Positions 17,702-27,003 of a DNA stretch of 64,000 nucleotides are shown here, piece after piece. The position numbers and the translations under genes were made by a program. Positions within the stretch are counted from its first letter, which is position 1. Each line of letters starts with the position of its first letter. Source of the DNA: Selenomonas timonae (GTDB lineage: Bacteria > Bacillota > Negativicutes > Selenomonadales > Selenomonadaceae); the NCBI RefSeq assembly GCF_014250475.1, contig NZ_CP060204.1, positions 2,183,001 to 2,247,000 on the forward strand. The letters run 5' to 3'. The notes under the pieces are model-generated. The model was not told the DNA's origin, made no database searches, and saw only the letters and a list, made by a program, of their open reading frames with translations.

Positions 17702-18490
17702 TTACACCCACAGCTTCCATGGCGCTCTCCCGGACGCCCATCGTTCTTCCAATCGATACTTGTCACGCTGGGTATCCATGCACTGCCAAAAGCCCGTATG
17801 CTTGTATGCGTGAAGCCCGCCGCTCCGCGCGATCGTCTCAAGCGGCTCCGTCTCAAAGACACAATCATCATCATCACGCAGATAGTCGAATACCGCCGGC
17901 TCTACCACCATAAAGCCGCCGTTGATCCAACCGCCGTCCTCCTTCGCCTTTTCGACGAAGCGGCTAACCTCATTCGTATCGGATGCAATATCCAACACGC
18001 CGAACCTGCCCCCGGGCTGGATGGCAGTCATTGTCACGATCGTCTGCCCCGTCTTTGCACGGTGCGCTGCAAGGAGGGCATTCAGATCAACATCACTCAC
18101 ACCGTCGCCGTACGTCAGCATGAACGCCTCGTCTCCAATGTATTTTTGTACGCGCTTGATACGGCACCCCGTCTGGGCATGCAGCCCCGTATCGACGAGC
18201 GTCACCTTCCACGGCTCGGATACATTGTTGTGTACAGTCATCGCATTTCCCATCGTAAAGTCGAAGGTCACATCCGATGTGTGCAGATAGTAGTCGGCAA
18301 AGTATTCCTTTATCATATAGCCCTTGTATCCAAGACAGATGATAAACTCATGAAATCCATAATACGAATAGATCTTCATGATATGCCAAAGGATCGGCTT
18401 CCCACCAATTTCGATCATGGGCTTCGGTCTGAGCGCCGATTCCTCGCTGATCCGCGTACCGAGTCCGCCTGCCAAGATAACAACCTTCAT
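17702..18490 (-). CDS. rfbF: Glucose-1-phosphate cytidylyltransferase
   Basis: 262 residues. MKVVILAGGLGTRISEES is the nucleotide-binding loop, followed by RPKPMIEIGGKPILWHIM and YGDGVSDVD, the sequence pattern of RfbF and not RmlA. It makes CDP-glucose from CTP and glucose 1-phosphate, the entry to CDP-linked 3,6-dideoxyhexoses. The usual next enzyme, CDP-glucose 4,6-dehydratase (RfbG), is not in this operon. Spacing to its neighbours is 29-48 bases, within one transcription unit. Confidence 0.94.
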   Translation of the reverse strand: MKVVILAGGLGTRISEESALRPKPMIEIGGKPILWHIMKIYSYYGFHEFIICLGYKGYMIKEYFADYYLHTSDVTFDFTMGNAMTVHNNVSEPWKVTLVDTGLHAQTGCRIKRVQKYIGDEAFMLTYGDGVSDVDLNALLAAHRAKTGQTIVTMTAIQPGGRFGVLDIASDTNEVSRFVEKAKEDGGWINGGFMVVEPAVFDYLRDDDDCVFETEPLETIARSGGLHAYKHTGFWQCMDTQRDKYRLEERWASGRAPWKLWV

Positions 18491-18538
18491 ATGCCTGCTC
18501 CCTTCGACATCATGTCACGCATTGATAACAGCTCTCCC

Positions 18539-19405
18539 CTACATCAGTTCCTTATGGTTTCGCTCCCATCCCGGCAAAATCCTGCCTCCGCGCCACGGAA
18601 TCATGATTTCCCGTTCTCGATAGGAACGCGCACCCCAGTCAACGAGCATCTTCTCCCCGCGCAGTTCTTCATAGCGACGAATGAGTTCGCGCAGTGTCAC
18701 GGCTGTTCCTGAGGATACGACATAATCGCCGCAGAGTTCATAGTGCCCGTCCGCAAGGTAGTTTCCTGCAAGCAGGAAGGCGCGCGCTGCATCCTCCGCA
18801 TGGACAAAGTCCACCCGCTGCTCCCCCGAGGATAGAGCCAAGCGCCGCCCCTCTGCGGCAAGTTGCGGCAGAACCGCGAGCAACTTGTTGCGTCGATCAT
18901 CCTCTCCATATGTATCGAACAGCGTCAGACTGATCGTCTGCAATCCCCGCGCCGCCGTATAGAATTTAACGATTGCATCAAATGCTTCTTTGGTCGCCGC
19001 ATACAAATTCGCCGGCTCATAGGCATCCCCATTGTAATGCTGCCACGAGGAGCGTGCATAAACGAGTCGGCGAACATTGTTCACGTCCATCGCCTCGAGT
19101 AGCTTCGTTCCAAAAGCAACATTACTCGCAATCAGCCTATCAATCTCTTCATATGTGTGAACTGTCGTATAGTATGTAGCAAGATGAAAGACCACATCCG
19201 GAGCGGCATCCTGTACAATTTCCGGCAGCTTCATACGATCAGCATTGTAAAATTGTATATTTTCGCGCAGCTCCACAGGGAGTACATTGACCTGTGAGGA
19301 CGCGCGCACGATGGCGGTGACCTGCCAGCCGTCCTCCAAGAGGCAACGAGCAACATATCCCCCCAGAAATCCCGTCACACCTGTAATCAGTGCCCTACGC
19401 TTCAT
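18539..19405 (-). CDS. NAD(P)-dependent nucleotide-sugar epimerase/reductase (extended SDR)
   Basis: 288 residues. GVTGFLGGYVA is the Rossmann GxxGxxG loop, FHLATYY follows, and NLYAATKEAFD gives the YxxxK catalytic pair. The protein is shorter than typical 4,6-dehydratases (about 340-360) and resembles nucleotide-sugar 4-epimerases or 4-ketoreductases. Lying next to rfbF it most likely acts on a CDP-sugar, for example as a 4-ketoreductase in the manner of AscF or abequose synthase. The exact reaction cannot be told from sequence alone. Confidence 0.82.
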   Translation of the reverse strand: MKRRALITGVTGFLGGYVARCLLEDGWQVTAIVRASSQVNVLPVELRENIQFYNADRMKLPEIVQDAAPDVVFHLATYYTTVHTYEEIDRLIASNVAFGTKLLEAMDVNNVRRLVYARSSWQHYNGDAYEPANLYAATKEAFDAIVKFYTAARGLQTISLTLFDTYGEDDRRNKLLAVLPQLAAEGRRLALSSGEQRVDFVHAEDAARAFLLAGNYLADGHYELCGDYVVSSGTAVTLRELIRRYEELRGEKMLVDWGARSYREREIMIPWRGGRILPGWERNHKELM

Positions 19406-19434
19406 CTATGCTACTCCTCTCCAAAGCCATCCTA

Positions 19435-20721
19435 TCAGTCGCCGCAGAAATACTCCCGCCATCTCTGCAGCTGCTCATCTGCAGGAAATACACGGCAGAA
19501 ATGCGGCAACGAGCTCTTGCTCTGTTCCCTGAGAATCGGCGGCAACGTCTGTGCTGCCACCCTTTCTCTAAAAATCACACGCAGGTCATTGGGCAACCCA
19601 TGCAGAAAGAATTCATGCGGCGTATACCCAAGCGCCCCCCGAAAGTCATAGCGGCGCGGCGCTTCGTTCAGGATTGCATCGTAGATCTCATGCAGCTGCG
19701 CTGTCGTGCGTTCCACGGAAAAATTCTGCAGAATCCGCTGCCGCGCAGCCTTTCCCAGACGGCGGCGCTTCGCAGGAGTGGCAAAGAGCTCCTCCAGCAC
19801 ACGCCGATAGCCCTCTGCATCCTGTACGCGCAGCCCCGTCTCATCCTGCACGACGAGATACTGTTCCGCACATTGATCGAGAACGACGACGGGCAGCTCC
19901 GCCGCCATCGCCTCGAGCAGAGCGTTCTCCGTCGTGCCGAAATGCGTTGGGTTCAGTAGATAGCCGAATACATCCATCTGCGCGAGTTCCGCGCTCACAT
20001 CGCTCACATAATCGACGAAGCGGAATTGCTCCTCGATACCGTATGCCCATGCCTCAGCACGAATCGCCGCCGCATTTGTCATATCACCCACGAGCACGAA
20101 TTCGATGCCGGGGATATGTGACACGCGCGCGCAGTACGCCACAAAGTCAGGATGCAGCTTCGCATAGGACTGCGTGCCGACATAGCCGACGACGAAGCGA
20201 CCGTCATGCACGCGTTCCGTATGCGGTTGGATCGCCGCAAAACCACCCGAGCTGTGCACAACTGACGTATTTTCACGCGCCCAGCGACGCTCTGCCGCGC
20301 TCCAATAGGGATTATCCAGCGAATAGGGCGACGTAAAGATAAATCTCTGCGGCACACGCAGGAACGTCGGAGGAATATACGGATAATAGCAGCCTGAGAC
20401 GTGCGCCCAGAGTGTCAAATGCATCTCAATCTGCGGAAAGTCCGCGAGAAATGCTGCCATCTGTGGATGATGCCACCACTCTATCTGAACGACATCGACA
20501 GCACGCATGGCGGACTCTATTGTGGGCACATCCGCTCCACAGATGATCTCCACGCCATCCGCACGACAGGCGTCGATAAAGTTCATCTTCTCGGGCTGCT
20601 CCAGCAGCAGGATGCGGTGGCGATAGCGCGTCCCCTTCCGCGCCGCATGGGCGGCGACACCCGACAGCACCTTGCCGACACCGCCGCCCATATGCGTTGT
20701 AATATGCAGTACTTCGCGCAT
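19435..20721 (-). CDS. Glycosyltransferase family 4 (GT-B fold)
   Basis: 428 residues. HITTHMGGGVGKVLSGVAAH is the N-terminal acceptor-side loop. FVVGYVGTQSYAKLHPDF opens the C-terminal domain and NPTHFGTTENALLEAMAAELPVVV carries the E-x7-E nucleotide-sugar pattern of GT4 retaining transferases. Donor and acceptor are unknown. An additional C-terminal stretch after residue 350 is not part of the usual GT4 fold. It is located between the epimerase genes in the glycan operon. Confidence 0.85.
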   Translation of the reverse strand: MREVLHITTHMGGGVGKVLSGVAAHAARKGTRYRHRILLLEQPEKMNFIDACRADGVEIICGADVPTIESAMRAVDVVQIEWWHHPQMAAFLADFPQIEMHLTLWAHVSGCYYPYIPPTFLRVPQRFIFTSPYSLDNPYWSAAERRWARENTSVVHSSGGFAAIQPHTERVHDGRFVVGYVGTQSYAKLHPDFVAYCARVSHIPGIEFVLVGDMTNAAAIRAEAWAYGIEEQFRFVDYVSDVSAELAQMDVFGYLLNPTHFGTTENALLEAMAAELPVVVLDQCAEQYLVVQDETGLRVQDAEGYRRVLEELFATPAKRRRLGKAARQRILQNFSVERTTAQLHEIYDAILNEAPRRYDFRGALGYTPHEFFLHGLPNDLRVIFRERVAAQTLPPILREQSKSSLPHFCRVFPADEQLQRWREYFCGD

Positions 20722-20732
20722 AATAGACTCCT

Positions 20733-21275
20733 TTAGTCGAACGGGCTGACGAAATCGGAGAGCGCGGGAAACCCCATATCACGCTCCGAGATGACGGGGT
20801 TCTCTATATCCCACGGAATCCCCGCCGAATCCCAGCGAATTCCCGCGTCACAAGCGGGCGCATAGACGCTCGTCACCTGATACATCATGACGGCGTGTTC
20901 GCTGCGCGTGCAGAAACCGTGTGCCATACCGCGCGGGATATAGAGCATCGTCCCCTCTGCTGCGCGCAGTGAAATAAGTATGTGCTGGCCGTATGTCGGC
21001 GACGCACGTCTGAGATCCACAACCGCATCCAGCACCTCCCCCTCCGCGCAGTAAACAATCTTTTCATGATCCATCGGAGGAATCTGAAAGTGAAGCCCGC
21101 GCAGCACATTTCGGTGCGAAACGGAAAAATACGCCTCGGCAAAGACGGTCGGCAACCCCAGTTCTCGAAACGCATCGACGTGGAAGGTCTTGACAAACAC
21201 ACCGCGCCTGTCCTCCCGTACAATCGGGAGGATTTTCAGACACCCCCCCATCGGTGTCTCCTCTATCTCAAACAC
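20733..21275 (-). CDS. dTDP-4-dehydrorhamnose 3,5-epimerase-like protein
   Basis: 180 residues with the RmlC cupin pattern. RGVFVKTFH is near the front and RGLHFQIPPMDHEKIV carries the catalytic His. IPRGMAHGFC is present and GIRWDSAGIPW lies at the end. In RmlC-type enzymes the His abstracts the C3 and C5 protons of a 4-keto-6-deoxy sugar. No rmlA, rmlB or rmlD accompany it, but an rfbF gene does, so a CDP-linked substrate (as for AscE in CDP-ascarylose synthesis) is possible. Substrate assignment is inference. Confidence 0.88.
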   Translation of the reverse strand: MFEIEETPMGGCLKILPIVREDRRGVFVKTFHVDAFRELGLPTVFAEAYFSVSHRNVLRGLHFQIPPMDHEKIVYCAEGEVLDAVVDLRRASPTYGQHILISLRAAEGTMLYIPRGMAHGFCTRSEHAVMMYQVTSVYAPACDAGIRWDSAGIPWDIENPVISERDMGFPALSDFVSPFD

Positions 21276-21287
21276 GGGATCACCTCC

Positions 21288-21884
21288 TCATATCGCAACA
21301 AGCGTACACAGACCGAGGGCGGACTCCACGGAGCGCCCCATGTACTGCTCGAACTCCGCCTTCATCGCAAAGAGCTGGTGCCAGCGCGGCAAACTCGTCT
21401 CGTCAATGCCATAGCGCAGCATAATGTCCATCATGCGCCGCTCGATTGCCACGATCCCCTCACCCGTCGCCATCGCATCACAGAGTTGAATCAGTCGGTC
21501 ATACTTGGTGTATGTGCGCTCCTGCAAAAAAGAATCCAGAAAGGCATAGTCCTCCGACGTCAGATCCCAGCCGCCGTGGACCGCCGTGATCTCCTGCACA
21601 GGAAAGGAATGCGTCAAACAGATCTCCGCCGCCTCCGTATCTCCCTGCTCCAAAAGGAAGTGATAGCCGAGGATCACGTGATTCATGCCCATCTCGCCGA
21701 ATCTGCGCCCGATGTCGTGAAGCACCCCGAACACAAAGGCGCGCTCCGCATCCAGCCCTTCAACGAGAGCCGCAATGCGCTCCGCCGCCGTTCCGACGGC
21801 AAGCGAGTGGACAATCCAGCCTCCGTCATTCAGCCGCCGCGCCTCATCCAGATACGCCATGGCACGATCTCTCGTGATCCTCAC
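21288..21884 (-). CDS. HD-domain metal-dependent phosphohydrolase
   Basis: About 198 residues with the HD signature: an early His in GGWIVHSLAV, GVLHDIGRRFG as the HD doublet, and a later conserved Asp in YAFLDSFLQE. The start chosen is GTG 21884, which has GGAAG eight bases upstream; an earlier GTG at 21914 would add ten residues but lacks a ribosome site. Relatives act on nucleotides or phosphate esters. Why it lies within a glycan operon is not clear: it could recycle a nucleotide by-product or be a passenger. Confidence 0.8.
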   Translation of the reverse strand: MRITRDRAMAYLDEARRLNDGGWIVHSLAVGTAAERIAALVEGLDAERAFVFGVLHDIGRRFGEMGMNHVILGYHFLLEQGDTEAAEICLTHSFPVQEITAVHGGWDLTSEDYAFLDSFLQERTYTKYDRLIQLCDAMATGEGIVAIERRMMDIMLRYGIDETSLPRWHQLFAMKAEFEQYMGRSVESALGLCTLVAI

Positions 21885-21917
21885 AAAACATCTTCCTTTC
21901 GGCAGTTCCTCCACGCG

Positions 21918-22982
21918 CTATAGCGCGTAGAGTACGGACTCCCCGCTCGTCACGCTGTGATGGCGGAAGAAAAAGCGGTAGCCGCTGTAAAACGAGCGGA
22001 TGAGCAGAGGGATTCGGATATAGTCTTCGAGACTGTGATAGACGCAGATCGCAAGTTTCGGATGATGCGTCCGTATCGTCTCCTCTGCCCCAAGGAGCGC
22101 ATTGTACTCCGCGCCCTCGATGTCCATCTTGATGAGCGTCGGTACCTCTGTCAGCACGCTGTCCAGCGGCATCGCCTGAATCCGCTCCCCCTGTGCCGCC
22201 CCGTGCGTCTCCAAACGTGACGCCGAGGGCGTCGCCTGATTGCCGCTGAACACAAGCTGCTGCTCCTCATTCCAGAGTGCATAAGGATAGAGCGCAACCT
22301 GCGGCAGTGCCGCGTACTTTTCGCAAAGCAGGCGATAGCTTGACGCATCCGGCTCGAAGGCACAGACGCGAACTTTCGGATTCATCGCAAGCGCTTTGTC
22401 GATCTCCTCACCGCCGCATACGCCGGCATCCACGAATATCTCATCGTCGACCAGCGTTGGAATGACGTCATTTGCAAAATATTGATTTGTCTTGGCGAGG
22501 GAGAAATCCAGCGGGCGTCCACACATCATGTTTTCAATCAGACGCGCGTATAAGCGGCGCGATTTCTCATCGGCGAACATCGCGCAGATCTCTTCAATCT
22601 CCGCCCTGTGTTCGGCATAGTAGGCAGCCGCATCCATCTGAACTGCGGAACATATCTGCGCCTTGACCGCCTGCTGTTCTAGCTGCGAGACAATCTGCAG
22701 CAGATTGATCCCCGTCGCCCCAATGATGATTGCAAACGGTTTTCCCGCCAGATAATGTGTATGGGCGGATTCAAATACGCACTCAGACGCATAGATGGGT
22801 ATACCGTCTATCTGCATCCCCTGCATCTTTGCAGCATTGTCGCAGAAGCAGAGCGGCGCGTGCAGCAGCTTTCGATCGACACAGTATTTTTCGTAGAACG
22901 CCCGCGCTACGCGCCCCGTTCCCCAGAGTACATAGTCTGTATCGCGCAGACCTCCAAAGGTATCCGCATGGTCAGCATACAA
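21918..22982 (-). CDS. FkbM-family methyltransferase with N-terminal Rossmann-like domain
   Basis: About 354 residues in two parts. Residues 10-130 contain DYVLWGTGRVARAFYEKY and FCDNAAKMQGMQIDGIPIY, a nucleotide-binding-like Rossmann domain. Residues 180-354 are the FkbM domain: EIFVDAGVCGGEE, CAFEPDASSY and LIKMDIEGAEYNALLGAE. FkbM enzymes O-methylate sugars or polyketides with S-adenosylmethionine. A TTG start nine bases after GAGGAGG is preferred to the GTG three codons upstream, which abuts that sequence. The gene overlaps the end of the radical SAM gene by 11 bases. A second gene of the same architecture lies at 28072-29223. Confidence 0.86.
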   Translation of the reverse strand: MYADHADTFGGLRDTDYVLWGTGRVARAFYEKYCVDRKLLHAPLCFCDNAAKMQGMQIDGIPIYASECVFESAHTHYLAGKPFAIIIGATGINLLQIVSQLEQQAVKAQICSAVQMDAAAYYAEHRAEIEEICAMFADEKSRRLYARLIENMMCGRPLDFSLAKTNQYFANDVIPTLVDDEIFVDAGVCGGEEIDKALAMNPKVRVCAFEPDASSYRLLCEKYAALPQVALYPYALWNEEQQLVFSGNQATPSASRLETHGAAQGERIQAMPLDSVLTEVPTLIKMDIEGAEYNALLGAEETIRTHHPKLAICVYHSLEDYIRIPLLIRSFYSGYRFFFRHHSVTSGESVLYAL

Positions 22983-24954
22983 GAGCCTCACCCTCCTCGA
23001 TTGGCTGAATCAGATCCAATATATTGATGACTTCCTTTACATGCGGATACTCCGCACGAATCTGCTTCTCGATAGTCGTCACATAGGAGACAACAGGGAT
23101 GACGACTGTATCAATCCCCAGCTCGTTCAGGATCGCGGGTGCGTGAATGACTTTCCCCTCAACGATACCGCCCTGCTTGATCCGAGAGTTGTCAATCAGA
23201 TAGGCGTGCTCATTCTGCACGGCAGGGAGGTCGGGCAGCATATTGGCAAAGTAATCGTTGATCCCCCAGAACGCAACGCGCCCCTTCTCCGTGAGGAGAT
23301 GCGCAACCGAATGCGATATGCAGTCCGTGACCTCATGCAGGATCGGCAGCTTGTGCTTCTTTCCGCAATCCTTACAGGTCAGAACATTGCGCGTAAAGAA
23401 GCGCACATTCTTCCATGTGTTCTCTATACCGCACGAGGTACAATCCCCTGTAAATCCGATGCGCTTCTCCTCGTAGTCCAGTGTGACCTCCCGAATCCTA
23501 TCCGGAACGAGGAAGGCACGCTGCGGCAGCGTCATGATCTGCTCGGCGACCCAGTCCATCTCAGATTTTGACATCTTCGACAGGTTCACAACGGGGCAGC
23601 CGTCGCGAATAAACTGCACCTCGTCCTTGATGAGTCCCCGCTGCAGCGCCTGCTTGTAGAGCGGCGTACCGGGATATGCTGTGATGAAATTTAGCGTAAT
23701 ACCGTACTCCGGATGATCCTTCCACCAGTTCAGCGTCTTCGTCGCCGTCTCCAGTGTCTCCTCCACATCGCCAAAGATGAAGCCGCCCTGTATCGTAATG
23801 CCATAGTCATAGGTCAGCTTCAGTGCACGCTCCGTCTGCTCAAACTTGATCTTCTTGTTCATGCTCTCAAGGATGCGGTCGTCCGCACTCTCGAGACCAA
23901 AGCCCATCGTAACACAGTTCGCATCCTTCAATGCGCGGAGCATCTCCTCCGTCACATCCGAGACACGGAACTGCGCCCACCAGCGGATATTGTACGGCTT
24001 GATGCGGGCACAGAACTCGAGGACGCGCTTGAAATTATATGCGAAAAGCTCATCCGATACAAAGATGTACTTGATGCCGTATTTCTCTACAAGAATATCG
24101 AGTTCTCCAAAGAAATTATCCAATGAACGTTTTCGATAGTGACTGCCACTCGTGTGAAAGCAGAACGTGCACTGGAATGGGCAGGAACGGCTCGAAGTCA
24201 TTGTAATCGCATGATCCTCATTGATTCCAAGCAAATTCGCCATATTACCGGCGATCCTGCCAAAGTCAAAACCATCATAGTCGGGGAACGGAATCGAATC
24301 CAGATCGCGCACTTCCTTGCGCGGCAAGGTGCGTCGATAACCGCGCTTGTATGGATTCGGGGTTTCGCGCAGCTCCTCTCCGAGGACACGAGGTGCAATG
24401 ATGAGCCCGTTGACAGAGAGTGGATCGCCGCCCTTGGCAACAACCTTGCAAAGCTCTGGTGTGGTCTCCTCCCCCTCACCGATAATGCCATAGTCAGCAA
24501 ACGCCAAGACCTCCATGCCTGCCTCGGGTGCACTCGTGATGATGCCGCCACCCGCAACGGTGACGATATTCGGATCATATTCCTTGGCCGCCTGCAGGAT
24601 CTCCTTGATGGCATTGTACTGAAAGGACAGTCCCCCTGTGAGGAGCATCCCAATATCATATTTTTTTATATATGCCTGCACCGTATCGGCAACAGAACCC
24701 TCCTCGTGGTTCATGTTGAGTGTATACACACGCAGCCCCGCCGCCTTCATACAGGAAGAAACATAGGGAATCCCGAGTGGGAACTGATACCACTCGCCAA
24801 CCTTATCGACGAAGCGCGGCATCACGAGCAAATAATTCCATGCCCTACTGGCAAAAAGTGGTGAAACACATGTATATTTCTTGGTATCTGTCGAAGAGGG
24901 CGGCGCCATATTGTCACATTTACCCGACATTCCGTCAATTCTTTTCGTTCCCAT
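22972..24954 (-). CDS. B12-binding-domain radical SAM protein with C-terminal zinc-ribbon and Rossmann-like domains
   Basis: 660 residues. An N-terminal cobalamin-binding-type domain covers about 40-190 (LLTGGLSFQYNAI, VAGGGIITSAPE). The radical SAM core follows with SCPFQCTFC, giving the CxxxCxxC cluster site at C258, C262 and C265. A ribbon with CTSCG and CKDCGKKH lies near 500-530. The last 110 residues start VAFWGINDYFANML and run through IDNSRIKQGG, resembling the C-terminal Rossmann region of sugar C-methyltransferases. Such enzymes can methylate unactivated carbon or rearrange sugars; the substrate here is unknown. The start is ATG 24954 with GGGAG upstream. Confidence 0.86.
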   Translation of the reverse strand: MGTKRIDGMSGKCDNMAPPSSTDTKKYTCVSPLFASRAWNYLLVMPRFVDKVGEWYQFPLGIPYVSSCMKAAGLRVYTLNMNHEEGSVADTVQAYIKKYDIGMLLTGGLSFQYNAIKEILQAAKEYDPNIVTVAGGGIITSAPEAGMEVLAFADYGIIGEGEETTPELCKVVAKGGDPLSVNGLIIAPRVLGEELRETPNPYKRGYRRTLPRKEVRDLDSIPFPDYDGFDFGRIAGNMANLLGINEDHAITMTSSRSCPFQCTFCFHTSGSHYRKRSLDNFFGELDILVEKYGIKYIFVSDELFAYNFKRVLEFCARIKPYNIRWWAQFRVSDVTEEMLRALKDANCVTMGFGLESADDRILESMNKKIKFEQTERALKLTYDYGITIQGGFIFGDVEETLETATKTLNWWKDHPEYGITLNFITAYPGTPLYKQALQRGLIKDEVQFIRDGCPVVNLSKMSKSEMDWVAEQIMTLPQRAFLVPDRIREVTLDYEEKRIGFTGDCTSCGIENTWKNVRFFTRNVLTCKDCGKKHKLPILHEVTDCISHSVAHLLTEKGRVAFWGINDYFANMLPDLPAVQNEHAYLIDNSRIKQGGIVEGKVIHAPAILNELGIDTVVIPVVSYVTTIEKQIRAEYPHVKEVINILDLIQPIEEGEALVC

Positions 24955-24967
24955 CAATGTTATCTCC

Positions 24968-25978
24968 CTATCTTATCACGCCGCGCTGCAAGAGTTCTGC
25001 GGCATTGCCGTCGAGGATATCCTCCTCAAACATGGCGTATTGGTACTGTCTGCACTTGGCGCAGACTTCGTATTTATCCTTGTTGAATGTGAGCTGTGCC
25101 CGGCGGAATGCCTCGGTCTTTTTACCCTGCCAAATGGCGCGCATGGACTCCTTCGCAAGATCACCGAGGATATACGGTGTCTCCATCGAGCAGCACGGCA
25201 CAATCATGCCGTCAGGGTTCAGCTGCATCATGTAGAAGGGCTGCGGGCAGACGGCGGCGCTCCCAACAGCCGCACCGTTCTGCGTCACCTCTGCCGCACC
25301 GCCGAGTTGATCGTAGTCGATCTGCGGCACGGCGGGGATCAGATGCTCCACGGCGATGAAATCCGAGATGTCGCCGAAGATCTCCAAAAAGCGCTCCTCC
25401 TCGCCCTCTTTCAGCGCGCAGTCGATGATCTTCACATAGATCCGCGTCGCACCGCGATGCTCATAGAAGAACTGAATGCGTTCGACCAGCTCCCGAAAGA
25501 CGCCGCTGCGGCTCGTATGCGCATACGCCGCATCGTCTATCCCCTGTATCGAGATGCGTATTCTGCCGAGCCGCGCGTCGATGAGCGCACGCGAAAGATC
25601 CTCCGTGAGGGCAAGCCCGTTCGTCACGATGTCGATCGTATCGGCAACGCCATGCTCCGCTGCATAGGCAACCATATCCGCAATGCGTGGATGCAGCAGC
25701 GGTTCGCCTGTCCCCGCAAAGCGCAGCATCTTCAGCGGTTGCGGGAACTCGGTCAAGCCGTCAATACACTTTTCATAGAGATCATAATCAAGCATAACCT
25801 TGCCCGCAACAAAGCCGCGCTCCGATGGAGGGACGGAGTGAATGCAGTAGGCACAGGCGAGGTTGCATCCGTACACGGGAAAGATCTGTACGGAGAAAGG
25901 CGTCGCGAGCGGCAGTACATCGGCGAGCGGCGTGCGCTTTCCGCCCGGCGTCTGCCCGTCGATGCGCTGCGCCCTCAT
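24968..25978 (-). CDS. Radical SAM/SPASM-domain protein, tandem copy 3
   Basis: 336 residues. CNLACAYC (C38, C42, C45) ligates the catalytic 4Fe-4S cluster. GTGEPLLHPRIADMV and ISIQGID are core motifs. A C-terminal SPASM-like region holds CPQPF, VPCCSM and CAKCRQYQ, the sites for an auxiliary cluster. It shares the lead-in LADVLPLATPF and overall layout with the next two genes upstream, so the three are tandem paralogues. Its ATG overlaps the preceding stop by four bases. SPASM enzymes modify peptides, sugars or tRNA; within this operon a sugar or glycoprotein substrate is likely but not proven. Confidence 0.87.
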   Translation of the reverse strand: MRAQRIDGQTPGGKRTPLADVLPLATPFSVQIFPVYGCNLACAYCIHSVPPSERGFVAGKVMLDYDLYEKCIDGLTEFPQPLKMLRFAGTGEPLLHPRIADMVAYAAEHGVADTIDIVTNGLALTEDLSRALIDARLGRIRISIQGIDDAAYAHTSRSGVFRELVERIQFFYEHRGATRIYVKIIDCALKEGEEERFLEIFGDISDFIAVEHLIPAVPQIDYDQLGGAAEVTQNGAAVGSAAVCPQPFYMMQLNPDGMIVPCCSMETPYILGDLAKESMRAIWQGKKTEAFRRAQLTFNKDKYEVCAKCRQYQYAMFEEDILDGNAAELLQRGVIR

Positions 25979-26994
25979 CTCCGTAACTCCTCAATGCGTG
26001 CGAGGATCGCATCCGCATCGTCGTCGAGATGATCCTCAGGATGTGCGACATCGTTCGCCGCGCAGCAGATCGCGCAGCGTTTGTTCTCGCTGCGCCGTCC
26101 CTCAAGCTGCATCCGCCAGAATTCGTGCATCTGCTCACTGTGCCACATATCGAGAATCCGTCCATTGTGCACATTGCCGAGTACGATGGGCTTATAGATC
26201 GTATCACACGGCTCAACGTCGCCGTTTGGAAACACCCCGAGCATATAGAATGCGAGCGGACAGACCTGATAGATGCGATCGGTCTTGATGCCGTTGCGGT
26301 CAGTCTCAATCACCATGTCCTTCGTCATCTCCACGCCGTCGTAAGCGGGCAGCATGTGCTCGATATACATGCGGTCCGTGCAGTCGGCAAAGAGTTCGTA
26401 GAACTTTTCATCCTCCCCCTCGTCCAAGGCAACATCCATCACCTTGAGGAAGAGGTTCGTCGTCTTCTTATGGGCATAGAAATAGCGGATGTTCTCGACA
26501 AACTCATCAAAGTCCACCTTTGCACGGCAAATCTCCGCATATTTCTGCGAGGAAAGTCCCTGCAGCGAGACGCGCAGCGTATCCAGCCCTGCATCAATGA
26601 GTGCGTCGGCGAGCGCGGGACGGAGCATGGAGGCATTCGAGATGATCTCGATGCGCTCGGCAACATCCTGCCCCTTCGCAATGCGTACCATGTCCGCAAT
26701 GTGCGGGTTGAGCAGCGGTTCCCCCTGTCCCGTGAGCGAAAGCATCTTGAGCCGCTGTGGGAACTCTGCAAGCTGCTCGATGGTCTTTTCGTACGTCTCC
26801 ATCGTCATGTGCTCTGGCGTGAAGTCATACTGCTTTTTCATCTCGGCAAAGCCAAGCGAATGCCCGCAGTAGGCACATTTGAAATTACAGAACGTCGTTG
26901 GAAAGACGAACGCACTGTACGGGGTCGCAAGTGGAAGGACGGAGGCGAGCTGGACGCGTTCCGTTCCGTAGATCGGCTTTATTTCGGATGCCAT
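25975..26994 (-). CDS. Radical SAM/SPASM-domain protein, tandem copy 2
   Basis: 339 residues. Catalytic cluster motif CNFKCAYC (C36, C40, C43), GQGEPLLNPHIADMV and VSLQGLSSQKY follow in order. C-terminal cysteines lie in CPLAFYM, VEPCDT and CAICCAAND. Compared with its neighbours it has the same N-terminal lead-in, LASVLPLATPY, and ends with an acidic tail near HPEDHLDDDADAI. The three copies differ mainly in the auxiliary-cluster cysteines, suggesting they act on related but different substrates or steps. Confidence 0.87.
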   Translation of the reverse strand: MASEIKPIYGTERVQLASVLPLATPYSAFVFPTTFCNFKCAYCGHSLGFAEMKKQYDFTPEHMTMETYEKTIEQLAEFPQRLKMLSLTGQGEPLLNPHIADMVRIAKGQDVAERIEIISNASMLRPALADALIDAGLDTLRVSLQGLSSQKYAEICRAKVDFDEFVENIRYFYAHKKTTNLFLKVMDVALDEGEDEKFYELFADCTDRMYIEHMLPAYDGVEMTKDMVIETDRNGIKTDRIYQVCPLAFYMLGVFPNGDVEPCDTIYKPIVLGNVHNGRILDMWHSEQMHEFWRMQLEGRRSENKRCAICCAANDVAHPEDHLDDDADAILARIEELRR

Positions 26995-27003
26995 AGTCCC
27001 TCC

